46,397 nt of DNA from assembly GCA_015058875.1 (NCBI GenBank), contig SVBN01000020.1, positions 1-46,397 on the forward strand, read 5' to 3'. Source of the stretch: Erysipelotrichaceae bacterium. Lineage in GTDB: Bacteria > Bacillota_I > Bacilli_A > Erysipelotrichales > Erysipelotrichaceae. The first letter of the stretch is position 1, and the number at the start of each line of letters is the position of its first letter. The notes under the pieces were generated by a model, which was given only the letters and a program-made list of their open reading frames with translations, searched no databases and was not told the origin of the DNA. The position numbers were made by a program, and so were the translations under genes. Shown piece after piece: positions 32,638 to 40,584 of the stretch.

Positions 32638-32823
32638 ATGTTCGGGAAAAAGAAGGAAACAGTCATCCTGCCGGAGAATGCAAAGTGTTCAAGGTGCCGG
32701 AAAAAGATCAGAAAAGGCGAAAAGTTTTCGTATATCGGCGGAAAGCTTTACTGCCGGAAGTGCACCGAGGCAAAGAAGGACTGGGATCTTCTGGAAATGA
32801 TGATGATCCTGGATGATGATTGA
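32638..32823 (+). CDS. Zinc-ribbon microprotein
   Basis: 61 residues from the ATG at 32638 (CAGGAGATC upstream). Two CxxC knuckles, CSRC and CRKC, 21 residues apart, make a LIM/zinc-ribbon-like metal site with basic surroundings (CRKKIRKGEKFSYIGGKLYC). An acidic methionine-rich tail follows (LLEMMMILDDD). It probably mediates protein or nucleic-acid contact. It overlaps nothing and sits 26 bases before the M42 peptidase gene, so the two may be co-transcribed. No function can be assigned. Confidence 0.7.
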   Translation: MFGKKKETVILPENAKCSRCRKKIRKGEKFSYIGGKLYCRKCTEAKKDWDLLEMMMILDDD

Positions 32824-32849
32824 AAAAAGTATCTGAAGGAGGAATACAT

Positions 32850-33887
32850 ATGGCTTACAGTGCGGATACTGAATACATGCTCGATGTTCTGAAGCGGCTG
32901 CTCGCGGTGGACAGCCCGACCGGGTTTACGGAGAAGGCAACGGAATTCACCGTGAATGAACTGAAACAGCTCGGCTATGCGTCTTCCGTAACACGCAAGG
33001 GAAGCGTGCTTGCGGAGATCGGCGGAGAGGGCCGCCCGCTGATCCTGACGGCGCATCTGGATACGATCGGCGCGATGGTCGCGCAGGTCAAGGCAAACGG
33101 CAGACTGAAGATCACCAACCTCGGCGGCATCCGGCCGGTGACATGTGAAACCGAAAATGTCAGAATCTATGCAAGAAACGGAAAAGTCTATGACGGCTGC
33201 CTGCAGCTGAACAATCCTTCCGTGCATGTCAACCGCGAAGCGGGAAGCACGGAGCGTACCTATGACAATACGGAGATTGTCATTGACGAGGATGTTCATA
33301 CAAAAGAAGAAACGCTGGCGCTCGGCATCACGAACGGATGCTTTATCTGCTTTGATACAAGAACGGTGCAGACGGAATCCGGATATCTCAAATCAAGATA
33401 TCTGGATGACAAGCTTGCGGCCGCGATCCTGCTGGAACTGGCAAAACGCGTGAAGGAGGGGAAAGCTTCCCTGAACAGAAAAGTATATCTGTTCTTTACA
33501 ACCTATGAGGAAGTCGGACACGGCGGAAAGGGCGGACTGCCTGAAGATGCGGAAGAAATCCTGGCTGTGGATATGGGCTGCATCGGCGAAGGACTGGACG
33601 GCAGTGAGACAAAGGTTTCCATCTGTGCCAAGGATGCCCACGGTCCCTATGATCATTCCGTCACTTCCGGGCTTATACGGCTTGCGGAAGAAAACGGACT
33701 GCAGTACGCGGTGGATGTATATCTGAATTACAGCTCCGATGCCCAGGCGGCAATTGCGGCGGGATATGATCTGAAGCATGCACTGATCGGGCCGGGGGTC
33801 TATGCATCCCACGGCTATGAAAGAAGCCATGTGCGAGGCGCGGAAAACACACTGGCACTGATTGAAGCATATCTGAAGCAGGAGTAA
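32850..33887 (+). CDS. M42-family aminopeptidase
   Basis: 345 residues from the ATG at 32850 (GAAGGAGG upstream; an ATG-less extension before it is not used). Metal and catalytic residues of the M42 dinuclear zinc peptidases: TAHLDTIGAMV, RYLDDKLAAAI, TTYEEVGHGG, DMGC and GPGVYASHGYERSH. These enzymes form tetrahedral dodecamers in the cytosol and trim peptides, often releasing Glu, Asp or hydrophobic residues. Fits a peptide-using organism that carries the Opp importer and an S10 peptidase. The next gene starts 3 bases after its stop. Confidence 0.9.
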   Translation: MAYSADTEYMLDVLKRLLAVDSPTGFTEKATEFTVNELKQLGYASSVTRKGSVLAEIGGEGRPLILTAHLDTIGAMVAQVKANGRLKITNLGGIRPVTCETENVRIYARNGKVYDGCLQLNNPSVHVNREAGSTERTYDNTEIVIDEDVHTKEETLALGITNGCFICFDTRTVQTESGYLKSRYLDDKLAAAILLELAKRVKEGKASLNRKVYLFFTTYEEVGHGGKGGLPEDAEEILAVDMGCIGEGLDGSETKVSICAKDAHGPYDHSVTSGLIRLAEENGLQYAVDVYLNYSSDAQAAIAAGYDLKHALIGPGVYASHGYERSHVRGAENTLALIEAYLKQE

Positions 33888-33890
33888 GTC

Positions 33891-34289
33891 ATGATAAAAG
33901 GGATTCACCACGTGTCCATGCGGTGCAGGGATGCGGGAAAATTTGCGGAAATGAAGCATTTCTACCGGGATGTTCTCGGACTGGAAATCGTCCGGGAATG
34001 GGAGAAGGGATTCATGGCGGAAGCCGGAAACTGCTGGCTGGAGATCATGCTTGGCGGCAATGTCTCTGATCAGACCGGCATCATCCGTCATTTCGCATTC
34101 TTCACGGATCAGCCGGATGAACTGATTGAAACAGTCCGGAAGGCAGGGTATGAGATCATTGAGGAGCCGCATGATATCTGCATTCCTTCCGATCCCGAAA
34201 TACCGGCACGGATTGCTTTCTGCCGGGGTCCGCTCGGGGAAGAAATCGAGTTCTTCTTCGACCGGTCGGAAAACGGAAAACGATTCTGA
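33891..34289 (+). CDS. VOC-family glyoxalase-like protein
   Basis: 132 residues: IKGIHHVSMRCRDAGKFAEMKHFYRDVLGLEIVREW is a typical glyoxalase-fold first module, and RHFAFFTDQPDELIETVRKAG the second. GPLGEEIEFFF carries the last metal-ligand glutamate. Metal-dependent lyase, isomerase or dioxygenase roles are possible; the substrate is unknown. It starts 3 bases after the M42 gene. Confidence 0.82.
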   Translation: MIKGIHHVSMRCRDAGKFAEMKHFYRDVLGLEIVREWEKGFMAEAGNCWLEIMLGGNVSDQTGIIRHFAFFTDQPDELIETVRKAGYEIIEEPHDICIPSDPEIPARIAFCRGPLGEEIEFFFDRSENGKRF

Positions 34290-34294
34290 AACAC

Positions 34295-34325
34295 AGGCAT
34301 CTGTCAGCCGGCAGGTGCCTTTCTT
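34295..34325 (+). terminator. Terminator of the M42-VOC unit
   Basis: AGGCATCTG (34295-34303) and CAGGTGCCT (34312-34320) pair with one G-U, followed by TTCTT. Confidence 0.7.
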
Positions 34326-34327
34326 CA

Positions 34328-34352
34328 TGAAAAAACTGCCGTTTCCGGCAGT
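34328..34352 (-). terminator. Terminator of the GH1 gene (minus strand)
   Basis: On the minus strand ACTGCCG-GAAA-CGGCAGT is followed by TTTTTT (complement of 34328-34334). Confidence 0.8.
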
Positions 34353-34356
34353 CTGT

Positions 34357-35721
34357 TCAGTCCAAATTCTTTCCGTCTGAGCGGATCACTTTCTGAAGCC
34401 ATGCGAAGCTCTTCTTCCTGACCCGCTTCATATCCTTCAGATCATGATTGGTACGGTTGACATAAACAACGCCGTACCGCTTTCTCATATCACCCTGCGA
34501 GGACAGAATATCAATCAGTCCCCAGCCGAGATAGCCCATGACCGGAACGCCGTCGGTTTCCATCGCATCCTTCATGGCCTGAATATGGGCACGGTGATAT
34601 TCGATACGGTAATCATCTTCAATCATATGTTCTCCGTCCCATTCTTCCTGAACACCGATGCCGTTTTCAATCGGGAAGACAGGCATGTGATATCTGCGGT
34701 AAATCGTGCACAGCACCTGCCGGAATCCCAAGGGATCAATCTGCCAGCCCCATTCCGTTGCTTTCAGATTCGGGTTGACCGCTCTGCCGTAATGCATGTA
34801 CCAGTTCGGGGTACAGTTGTCCGGAATATGCTCTGCGCTGATTGCGGAGGAACTGTAATAGCTGAAAGCGATAAAGTCTTCATGGTGATTCCGGAACAGT
34901 TCAAAATCCGACTCCTGCGCTTTCATATCAATCCCGTGTGTACGTACCCACTGCATCATTTCTTCGGAATAATGTCCGTGCGCGAATACTTCCAGCAGCG
35001 TCTGATTGATAAATTCATCCCATTTGCCTGCCGCAAAGATATCTGCGGGGGTGCAGGTCAGAGGATATACCAGGCTGTACGCCAGCATTCCGCCGATCTT
35101 TGCGCCGGAAGTCTCATGGACATAATTGCAGAGACTGACATGGGCGTACATGACATTGTGGAGAATCTGATACAGCTCATCACAGGTCTTTTCACCGTTC
35201 CGGTATCCGGCAATCCGGAAGGCAATCTCCGGATTGTGATACAGATTCTGCTCGTTGAATGTCAGCCAGTACTTCACCCGGTCAGAGAAATGATCAATAA
35301 TGCCTTTCCCGAAGCGGATAAAGTATTCCGAAACTTCACGGGAAAGGAAGCCGTTGTATTTTTCGGCGAGATACAGCGGCATGTCGAAATGATACAGGCA
35401 GACCATCGGCTCAAGACCTCTTGCAATCATTGCATTGATCAGCCGGTCATAGTAGGCAATGCCGGCGTCATTGAATGCACCGCAGCCGTCCTTTACGCAT
35501 CTGGACCATGAAATCTGAATCCGGTACATATTCATGCCGAGCTCCTGCATCAGATCCAGGTCTTCTTCGAAATGATGATAGTTATCGTTCGCGAAATGCC
35601 AGTCGCTCCGGTGCTCGCCCGGTTCGACGATATCATACACGGACAGTGACTTGCCGTCTTCATTCCATCCGCCTTCCGTCTGCATGCTTGAAACGGAATT
35701 ACCCCACCAGAATTTCCCCAT
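34357..35721 (-). CDS. GH1 6-phospho-beta-glucosidase
   Basis: 454 residues, family-typical length. The acid/base glutamate is E157 (TFNEQN) and the nucleophile E352 (PIENGIG). The stretch ILSSQGDMRKRYGVVYV carries the Ser/Lys/Tyr residues that hold the 6-phosphate, and the tail KRVRKKSFAWLQKVI is typical of phospho-beta-glucosidases. It splits PTS-imported cellobiose-6P, salicin-6P and relatives in the cytosol. No PTS gene lies next to it; the orphan IIB gene at 44930 is ~9 kb away. Confidence 0.92.
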   Translation of the reverse strand: MGKFWWGNSVSSMQTEGGWNEDGKSLSVYDIVEPGEHRSDWHFANDNYHHFEEDLDLMQELGMNMYRIQISWSRCVKDGCGAFNDAGIAYYDRLINAMIARGLEPMVCLYHFDMPLYLAEKYNGFLSREVSEYFIRFGKGIIDHFSDRVKYWLTFNEQNLYHNPEIAFRIAGYRNGEKTCDELYQILHNVMYAHVSLCNYVHETSGAKIGGMLAYSLVYPLTCTPADIFAAGKWDEFINQTLLEVFAHGHYSEEMMQWVRTHGIDMKAQESDFELFRNHHEDFIAFSYYSSSAISAEHIPDNCTPNWYMHYGRAVNPNLKATEWGWQIDPLGFRQVLCTIYRRYHMPVFPIENGIGVQEEWDGEHMIEDDYRIEYHRAHIQAMKDAMETDGVPVMGYLGWGLIDILSSQGDMRKRYGVVYVNRTNHDLKDMKRVRKKSFAWLQKVIRSDGKNLD

Positions 35722-35752
35722 AATTCACCTCTTTGTTCCATCATATCAGAAA

Positions 35753-35781
35753 TTGAAAACAAAGCAGGAAACTGTTACATT
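35753..35781 (+). promoter_or_regulatory. Promoter of the macro-domain gene
   Basis: TTGAAA (35753-35758), 17 bases, TACATT (35776-35781), 24 bases before the ATG with GAAGGAAAG between. Confidence 0.6.
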
Positions 35782-35805
35782 TGAGAAGGAAAGACAGGAA
35801 AAATC

Positions 35806-36876
35806 ATGCCGCTGAAAATCATCCGCAATGACATTACCAAAGTACAGGCAGATGCGATCGTAAACACTGCCAACCCGCATCCCGTCATCGGCAGGGGGAC
35901 CGACAGTGCCGTCTATGAAGCTGCCGGCAGAGAACTGCTTCTGGAAGAAAGGAAAAAGATCGGAGATATTGCGGAGGGGAATGCCGCAATTACGCCGGCG
36001 TTTCATCTGGATGCGAAATATATCATCCATACCGTCAGTCCTGTCTGGTATGACGGGAACCGTCTGGAAACATATCTGCTTTCTTCCTGTTATACACAGT
36101 CCCTTGAGCTTGCGCTGAATCATGGCTGCGAAAGCATTGCTTTTCCGCTGCTTGCGGCAGGTTCCAATGCATTTCCGAATGATATTGCCCTGAAGACTGC
36201 ATTGGATACCATTCAGGACTTCCTGATGGATCATGAGATGGATGTGTATCTGGTGGTGCTGGACCGCTCCGCATATGAGCTTTCTTCCAGGATTTTCCAT
36301 GATGTCGCAAGCTATATCGAAGAGCATCAGGCAGCACAGGTATTCGCAAAGGAATATGCTTCCTCATGGCGCGACGAGATGGAGAACACGCAGGATCTGC
36401 GTCCAGCAGCGCCGTCTGCCGCAAAGCGTCCGGAACCCGGCAGTCATGAGAAGAAGCAGTCCGCATTACAGATCAGACCGGCGAAAAAGCCTTCCAAACC
36501 GTCTTTCAGCGATTGGATGGAATCGGTCCGGCTGCCGAAGAAGGAACAGACTTTCCAGGCGCGCCTGCTGAAGCTGATCGATGAATCCGGAGAGACCGAT
36601 CCGCAGATTTATAAACGGGCGAATATCGACCGCAAGCTGTTTGCCAAGATCAGGAAGGATGAAAACTACCGCCCCAGCCGCAAGACAGTCATTGCGCTGG
36701 CACTGGCGCTGCGGCTGAGCATGGACGATGCGGTGGATCTGCTTTCCCGGGCAGGCTTTGCGCTGTCTCCGGCCAGCACCTTTGATCTGATCATCCGCTA
36801 CTGCTTTGAACACAGGGTCTACAACATCATTGAGGTCAATTCCATCCTCTTCGGTTTTGATCAGGAAACGCTTTGA
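35806..36876 (+). CDS. Macro domain protein with C-terminal helical HTH-like domain
   Basis: 356 residues. Residues 1-175 are a macro domain: ADAIVNTANPHPVIGRGTDSAVYEAAG is the ADP-ribose loop 1 (glycines partly changed from the usual GGGVDG), and PLLAAGSNAFP is loop 2. Macro domains bind ADP-ribose and often remove it from proteins or nucleic acids. A Pro/Lys/Ala-rich linker (176-240) leads to a ~110-residue helical domain (FQARLLKLIDESGETDPQIYKRANIDRKLF, then RKTVIALALALRLSMDDAVDLL) that looks like a helix-turn-helix. I remember a similar C-terminal domain in other Firmicutes proteins, but not its function. First gene of the ADP-ribose cluster. Confidence 0.8.
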   Translation: MPLKIIRNDITKVQADAIVNTANPHPVIGRGTDSAVYEAAGRELLLEERKKIGDIAEGNAAITPAFHLDAKYIIHTVSPVWYDGNRLETYLLSSCYTQSLELALNHGCESIAFPLLAAGSNAFPNDIALKTALDTIQDFLMDHEMDVYLVVLDRSAYELSSRIFHDVASYIEEHQAAQVFAKEYASSWRDEMENTQDLRPAAPSAAKRPEPGSHEKKQSALQIRPAKKPSKPSFSDWMESVRLPKKEQTFQARLLKLIDESGETDPQIYKRANIDRKLFAKIRKDENYRPSRKTVIALALALRLSMDDAVDLLSRAGFALSPASTFDLIIRYCFEHRVYNIIEVNSILFGFDQETL

Positions 36877-36879
36877 AAT

Positions 36880-36903
36880 GTCGCCTGCGGGGCGACCTTT
36901 CCA
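36880..36903 (+). terminator. Weak hairpin after the macro-domain gene
   Basis: GTCGCC (36880-36885) / GGCGAC (36891-36896) then CTTTCC. The poor T-run suggests partial read-through into the vWA gene. Confidence 0.4.
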
Positions 36904-36948
36904 TTTTCCGGAACCGGTAATATGTCCTCAGAAAGAGAGGACAGACAG

Positions 36949-37602
36949 ATGAAAAAGAACTTTACGGAAATTATATTCATTCTTGACAGGAGCGGTTCCA
37001 TGTCGGGACTGGAGAAGGATACGATCGGAGGATACAACTCCTTCCTGAGGCGCCAGAAGAAAGAGGAAGGAACGGCAGTTGTTTCAACCGTGCTCTTCGA
37101 TGACTCGTGTGAGGTGCTTCATGACCGCATCCCGCTGGATCAGGTCCCGGAGATCACGGAGAGGGAATACTACGCGCGGGGATGCACGGCATTGCTCGAT
37201 GCGATCGGCGGAGCGATCTATCATATCGGCAATGTTCATAAATATGCCAGAGAGGAAGACCGCCCGGAAAAGACGATTGTCGTCATCACAACCGACGGCA
37301 TGGAGAACGCCAGCCGGCAGTATACCTATGACAGGATCCGCAGAATGGTAGAACGGCAGAAAGAAAAGTACGGATGGGAATTCCTGTTCCTCGGCGCCAA
37401 TATGGATGCGATTGCCGAAGCGGGAAGATTCGGAATTGATGCCGACAGATCCGTCAGCTATATTTCCGATCACATCGGAACAAAGAAAAACTACGCGGCA
37501 ATTTCCAGAGCGGTATCTCGGATGCGCGCCTGCAGCGCGCCGGTCGGGGCGGAATGGAAAGATGAAATAGAAGCGGATTATAAAGCAAGAAAGGGGAAGT
37601 AA
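36949..37602 (+). CDS. TerY-like von Willebrand factor A domain protein
   Basis: 217 residues from the ATG at 36949 (GAGAGGACAG upstream); an upstream ATG at 36922 is possible but has no ribosome site. A full MIDAS site is present: D13-R-S-G-S17, T80 (GCTALLD) and D116 (TTDGMEN), so it should bind a metal and a partner acidic residue. It is cytosolic, with no signal or membrane segment. TerY-type vWA proteins accompany tellurite/phage-stress (ter) genes, but no TerD-like gene is in the window. It ends 1 base before the ADP-ribosylglycohydrolase start, so the two probably act together. Confidence 0.87.
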   Translation: MKKNFTEIIFILDRSGSMSGLEKDTIGGYNSFLRRQKKEEGTAVVSTVLFDDSCEVLHDRIPLDQVPEITEREYYARGCTALLDAIGGAIYHIGNVHKYAREEDRPEKTIVVITTDGMENASRQYTYDRIRRMVERQKEKYGWEFLFLGANMDAIAEAGRFGIDADRSVSYISDHIGTKKNYAAISRAVSRMRACSAPVGAEWKDEIEADYKARKGK

Positions 37603-37603
37603 T

Positions 37604-38419
37604 ATGTTCGGAGCAATTTTGGGAGATATGATCGGAGCACCGTATGAATTCAATAATATTCATACCGAGGACTTCACTTTGTTTACATCCCGGACGGAAT
37701 TCACGGATGATACCGTCATGACGCTCGCGGTTGCGGACGCATTGATGGAAGCGTACGGGAAAGATGAGACGGAGATAAAATACCAGCTTGTCAGGAAAAT
37801 GCAGGCATACGGAAAAAAGTGGCCGCATGCCGGATACGGCGGGATGTTCGCTCAGTGGCTGAGAGAAAAATATCCGGAGCCGTACAACAGCTTCGGCAAC
37901 GGAAGCGCCATGCGTGTCAGTCCTGCCGGATGGCTGTATGACACACTGGAAGAAACACTGCAGAAAGCACAATGGACTGCGGAAGTCACGCACAATCATC
38001 CGGAAGGAATCAAAGGAGCGCAGGCTGCGGCCGCATGCATCTGGATGGCACGGAATCAGTACGGCAAAGATGAGATCATGGCTTATGTCACGGAAACATT
38101 CGGATATGATCTGACCGAGACAACCGATTCCATACGGAAGTGGTATTTTTTCAATGAGACATGCCAGAAGACGGTTCCCCAGGCAATCCGCGTATTCTAT
38201 GAGAGCGGCAGCTTTGAAGAAACCATCCGCAAATCGGTATCGCTCGGCGGCGACAGCGATACACTGGCGTGCATTGCCGGCAGTATTGCGGAAGCGTATT
38301 ACGGCGTTCCGGAGGAAATGAAGCAGGAGGCTTTGAAGCGTCTGGATCCGAGGCTGATCACAGTGCTGGAGAAATTTGAAGCATTCCTGTCGGAAAAGAA
38401 CGGAAAGAAATCAGGGTAA
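37604..38419 (+). CDS. ADP-ribosylglycohydrolase (DraG/ARH family)
   Basis: 271 residues. ARH metal and substrate motifs are intact: GDMIGAPYE (8-16), TDDT (34-37), GNGSAMRVSPAGW, HNHPEG and LGGDSDT (214-220). These hold two Mg2+ or Mn2+ ions and the ribose. The family removes ADP-ribose from Arg, Ser or other acceptors, or cleaves related N- or O-glycosides. It follows the vWA gene by one base, and the ribosome site AAAGGGG lies inside that gene. No nitrogenase genes occur here, so the classic DraG role does not apply. Confidence 0.9.
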   Translation: MFGAILGDMIGAPYEFNNIHTEDFTLFTSRTEFTDDTVMTLAVADALMEAYGKDETEIKYQLVRKMQAYGKKWPHAGYGGMFAQWLREKYPEPYNSFGNGSAMRVSPAGWLYDTLEETLQKAQWTAEVTHNHPEGIKGAQAAAACIWMARNQYGKDEIMAYVTETFGYDLTETTDSIRKWYFFNETCQKTVPQAIRVFYESGSFEETIRKSVSLGGDSDTLACIAGSIAEAYYGVPEEMKQEALKRLDPRLITVLEKFEAFLSEKNGKKSG

Positions 38420-38420
38420 T

Positions 38421-38480
38421 CAGTCAGAACGATTCTTTCAGATACACATCTGCGGCTGAATGTGCATAGGACTCTGACTG
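38421..38480 (+). repeat. Inverted repeat between ADP-ribosylglycohydrolase and hydrolase genes
   Basis: CAGTCAGA (38421-38428) pairs perfectly with TCTGACTG (38473-38480), enclosing CACAT and ATGTG. There is no T-run, so it is a possible RNA structure or binding site rather than a terminator. Confidence 0.4.
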
Positions 38481-38510
38481 ATATCAGTAAAAAAACGGAG
38501 GATAATGCAT

Positions 38511-39269
38511 ATGCATAAATATTATGAAATCAATGAAAAAGGAAATAATATCCGCTGCAAGGTGTATTGCAAAGACAGGCCTGCGGCCCGGAGGGCGGTT
38601 CTTTACTGCACGGGATTTGCCGGCCACAGGGATAACGGTGCGGCGGAAAAATTTGCGGAAAGTGTATTTTCCAGATATAAAGATGTCATTGTAATTGTGT
38701 TCAACTGGCCTTCACACGGCGATGATGTAAAGAAAAAGCTGAACCTGGAAGACTGCAGCACATATCTTGAGCTTGTGATTGAGGATATGAAAACCAGATT
38801 CGGATGCACGGAACTGTACTCATATGCGACCAGTTTCGGCGGATATCTGATCCTGAAATATATCTCCGAACACGGAAATCCGTTCCGGAAGATATCGCTG
38901 CGGTGCCCGGCAGTATACATGTACGACGTGCTGACGCGGTTTATCATGAAAAATGACGAATATGACCGGATCATGAAAGGGAAGGACGTGCAGGTCGGAT
39001 TCGACCGGAAAATCATCGTAACGAAGGCATTGCTGGACGAACTGCAGGCCAATGATATCCGGGAAAGAGATTTCCTGGAATATGCGGATGATATTCTCAT
39101 CCTGCACGGAACAAAGGATGAAGTTGTGCCGTTTGAGAGCTGCCGGGAATTTGCGGAGAACAACGTGATTGAATTGATCCCGGTTGAGAACGCTGATCAC
39201 CGTTTTCAGAATCCTGCCTGCATGAGTCTGGCAAACAGACAGACGATGCAGTTCTTCGGTTTTCAGTAA
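38511..39269 (+). CDS. Alpha/beta hydrolase within the ADP-ribose cluster
   Basis: 252 residues from the ATG at 38511; the ATG at 38505 is too close to GGAGG. The nucleophile elbow is ATSFGG with S108 (an Ala replaces the first Gly of GxSxG). The Asp is in HGTKDEVVP and the His in NADHRF, so the triad is complete. YCTGFAGHRDNGAAEKF forms the oxyanion region. Looks like a cytosolic esterase, thioesterase or peptidase. In this setting it could remove ester-linked groups, but its substrate is unknown. Confidence 0.8.
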   Translation: MHKYYEINEKGNNIRCKVYCKDRPAARRAVLYCTGFAGHRDNGAAEKFAESVFSRYKDVIVIVFNWPSHGDDVKKKLNLEDCSTYLELVIEDMKTRFGCTELYSYATSFGGYLILKYISEHGNPFRKISLRCPAVYMYDVLTRFIMKNDEYDRIMKGKDVQVGFDRKIIVTKALLDELQANDIRERDFLEYADDILILHGTKDEVVPFESCREFAENNVIELIPVENADHRFQNPACMSLANRQTMQFFGFQ

Positions 39270-39320
39270 ACCGCATGCCCGGCAGATTCGGAATATCGGA
39301 AACAGAACAGGAGGAAGAGC

Positions 39321-40580
39321 ATGTCGGAAAGAAGAAAGAGACTGAAAGAGATTTTCCGGGATACGCAGAAACAGTATGCCGGCAATGAAAAACTGCAGAA
39401 GGATGCATTGTACACATATGAGCATAACGAGCTGATCCCGGAAAACGATTATCCGCAGATCAGAAGGATATACCGTCCGGGAAAAGTCAGCGTGAGTGAA
39501 GAGCGCACATTCGAGTGTGCCATGCGGCTGATGAAAGAACATCCGGAATATCATATTGCGGTGCTGAATTTTGCGTCTTCCGTCCATCCGGGCGGCGGCG
39601 TAATCGAAGGCGCATCCGCTCAGGAGGAATGCCTCTGCCGCTGCAGCACATTGTATGCCTCGCTGAATCAGCCGGATATGATGAAACAGTATTATGTCCC
39701 CAACCGGGATGCCATGAATCCGCTGGCCAATGACGGAATCATCTTTTCTCCCGCCGTTACGGTATTCAAATCGGATACGGAATATCCGGAGATCCTGCCG
39801 GAAGAGAAATGGATTCATGCGGATGTGCTGACCTGCGCCGCCCCGAATCTGCGCAGCTGCGGGATTCAGGTGACGGACCGGCAGCTGTATGAGATTCATC
39901 TTCAAAGAGCAGAACACATTCTGCATACGGCAGCCGCGAAGGGATGCGATGCACTCGTGCTCGGGGCGTTCGGATGCGGCGCGTTTGCCAACAATCCGGA
40001 AACCGTTGCCCGGGCATACCGGGATGCGCTGATGGATTACGCATCTTATTTTGAGGAGATTGTCTTCGCGGTTTACTGCACGGACGAAGCGCGTCAGAAT
40101 TACCATGCTTTTGCGGACGAACTGGCGGACTGGAACAGCAGGTACGGCTGTGATGACCGGCTGCTGTGGAAGGCAATGCAGATCGCATGCAGGGCGCATG
40201 AAGGACAGAAAGACAAAGGCGGCAATCCCTACTTCCTGCATCCCGTATTTGTTTCGCAGCATCTGGAAACAATTGCAGAGAAGATCGTGGGACTGCTTCA
40301 TGATGTTGTGGAAGATACGGATATAACGATTGAGGATCTCAGAAAGGAAGGCTTCCCGGAACATGTTCTGGAAGCGGTGGATACCATCACAAAGAAAGAC
40401 GGTGTATCCTATGAAGAATACATTGAAGGCGTGATGAATAATCCGATCGCAAGAGCAGTCAAGATCCAGGATGTCCGGCATAATTCCGATATCTCCAGAA
40501 TCCCGCATCCGACAGAGCATGATCTGAAGCGGCTGGAAAAATACCGGAAGACATTGAAAAAGCTGGAAGGCAGGGAATAA
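39321..40580 (+). CDS. Microbial PARG-type glycohydrolase fused to a RelA/SpoT-like HD phosphohydrolase
   Basis: 419 residues. Residues ~1-265 match the TIGR02452 microbial poly(ADP-ribose) glycohydrolase group. The catalytic signature GGG-x7-QEE is present at 91-103 (HPGGGVIEGASAQEECLCR), with LTCAAPNLR and LGAFGCGAFANNPETVA downstream as ADP-ribose-binding loops. Residues ~282-410 match the HD hydrolase of RelA/SpoT/Mesh1 enzymes: H293 (AHEGQKDKGGNPYFLHP), H327-D328 (LLHDVVEDT) and D384 (KIQDVRHN), the full metal set. That domain removes pyrophosphate from (p)ppGpp or a related nucleotide. RBS GGAGGAAG. Fusion of these two activities is not something I recognise as described. Confidence 0.85.
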   Translation: MSERRKRLKEIFRDTQKQYAGNEKLQKDALYTYEHNELIPENDYPQIRRIYRPGKVSVSEERTFECAMRLMKEHPEYHIAVLNFASSVHPGGGVIEGASAQEECLCRCSTLYASLNQPDMMKQYYVPNRDAMNPLANDGIIFSPAVTVFKSDTEYPEILPEEKWIHADVLTCAAPNLRSCGIQVTDRQLYEIHLQRAEHILHTAAAKGCDALVLGAFGCGAFANNPETVARAYRDALMDYASYFEEIVFAVYCTDEARQNYHAFADELADWNSRYGCDDRLLWKAMQIACRAHEGQKDKGGNPYFLHPVFVSQHLETIAEKIVGLLHDVVEDTDITIEDLRKEGFPEHVLEAVDTITKKDGVSYEEYIEGVMNNPIARAVKIQDVRHNSDISRIPHPTEHDLKRLEKYRKTLKKLEGRE

Positions 40581-40584
40581 TCAG

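Noticed and set aside
32532-32816. A 94-residue plus-strand frame overlapping the zinc-ribbon gene
   Set aside because: It is basic and low in complexity, lacks a ribosome site, and the overlapping frame has paired CxxC knuckles and a good ribosome site.
38820-40520. A 566-residue open frame on the minus strand opposite the hydrolase and PARG-HD genes
   Set aside because: It is antisense to two conserved genes, rich in Arg, Cys, His and Ile in the way shadow frames are, and has no ribosome site or known motif.
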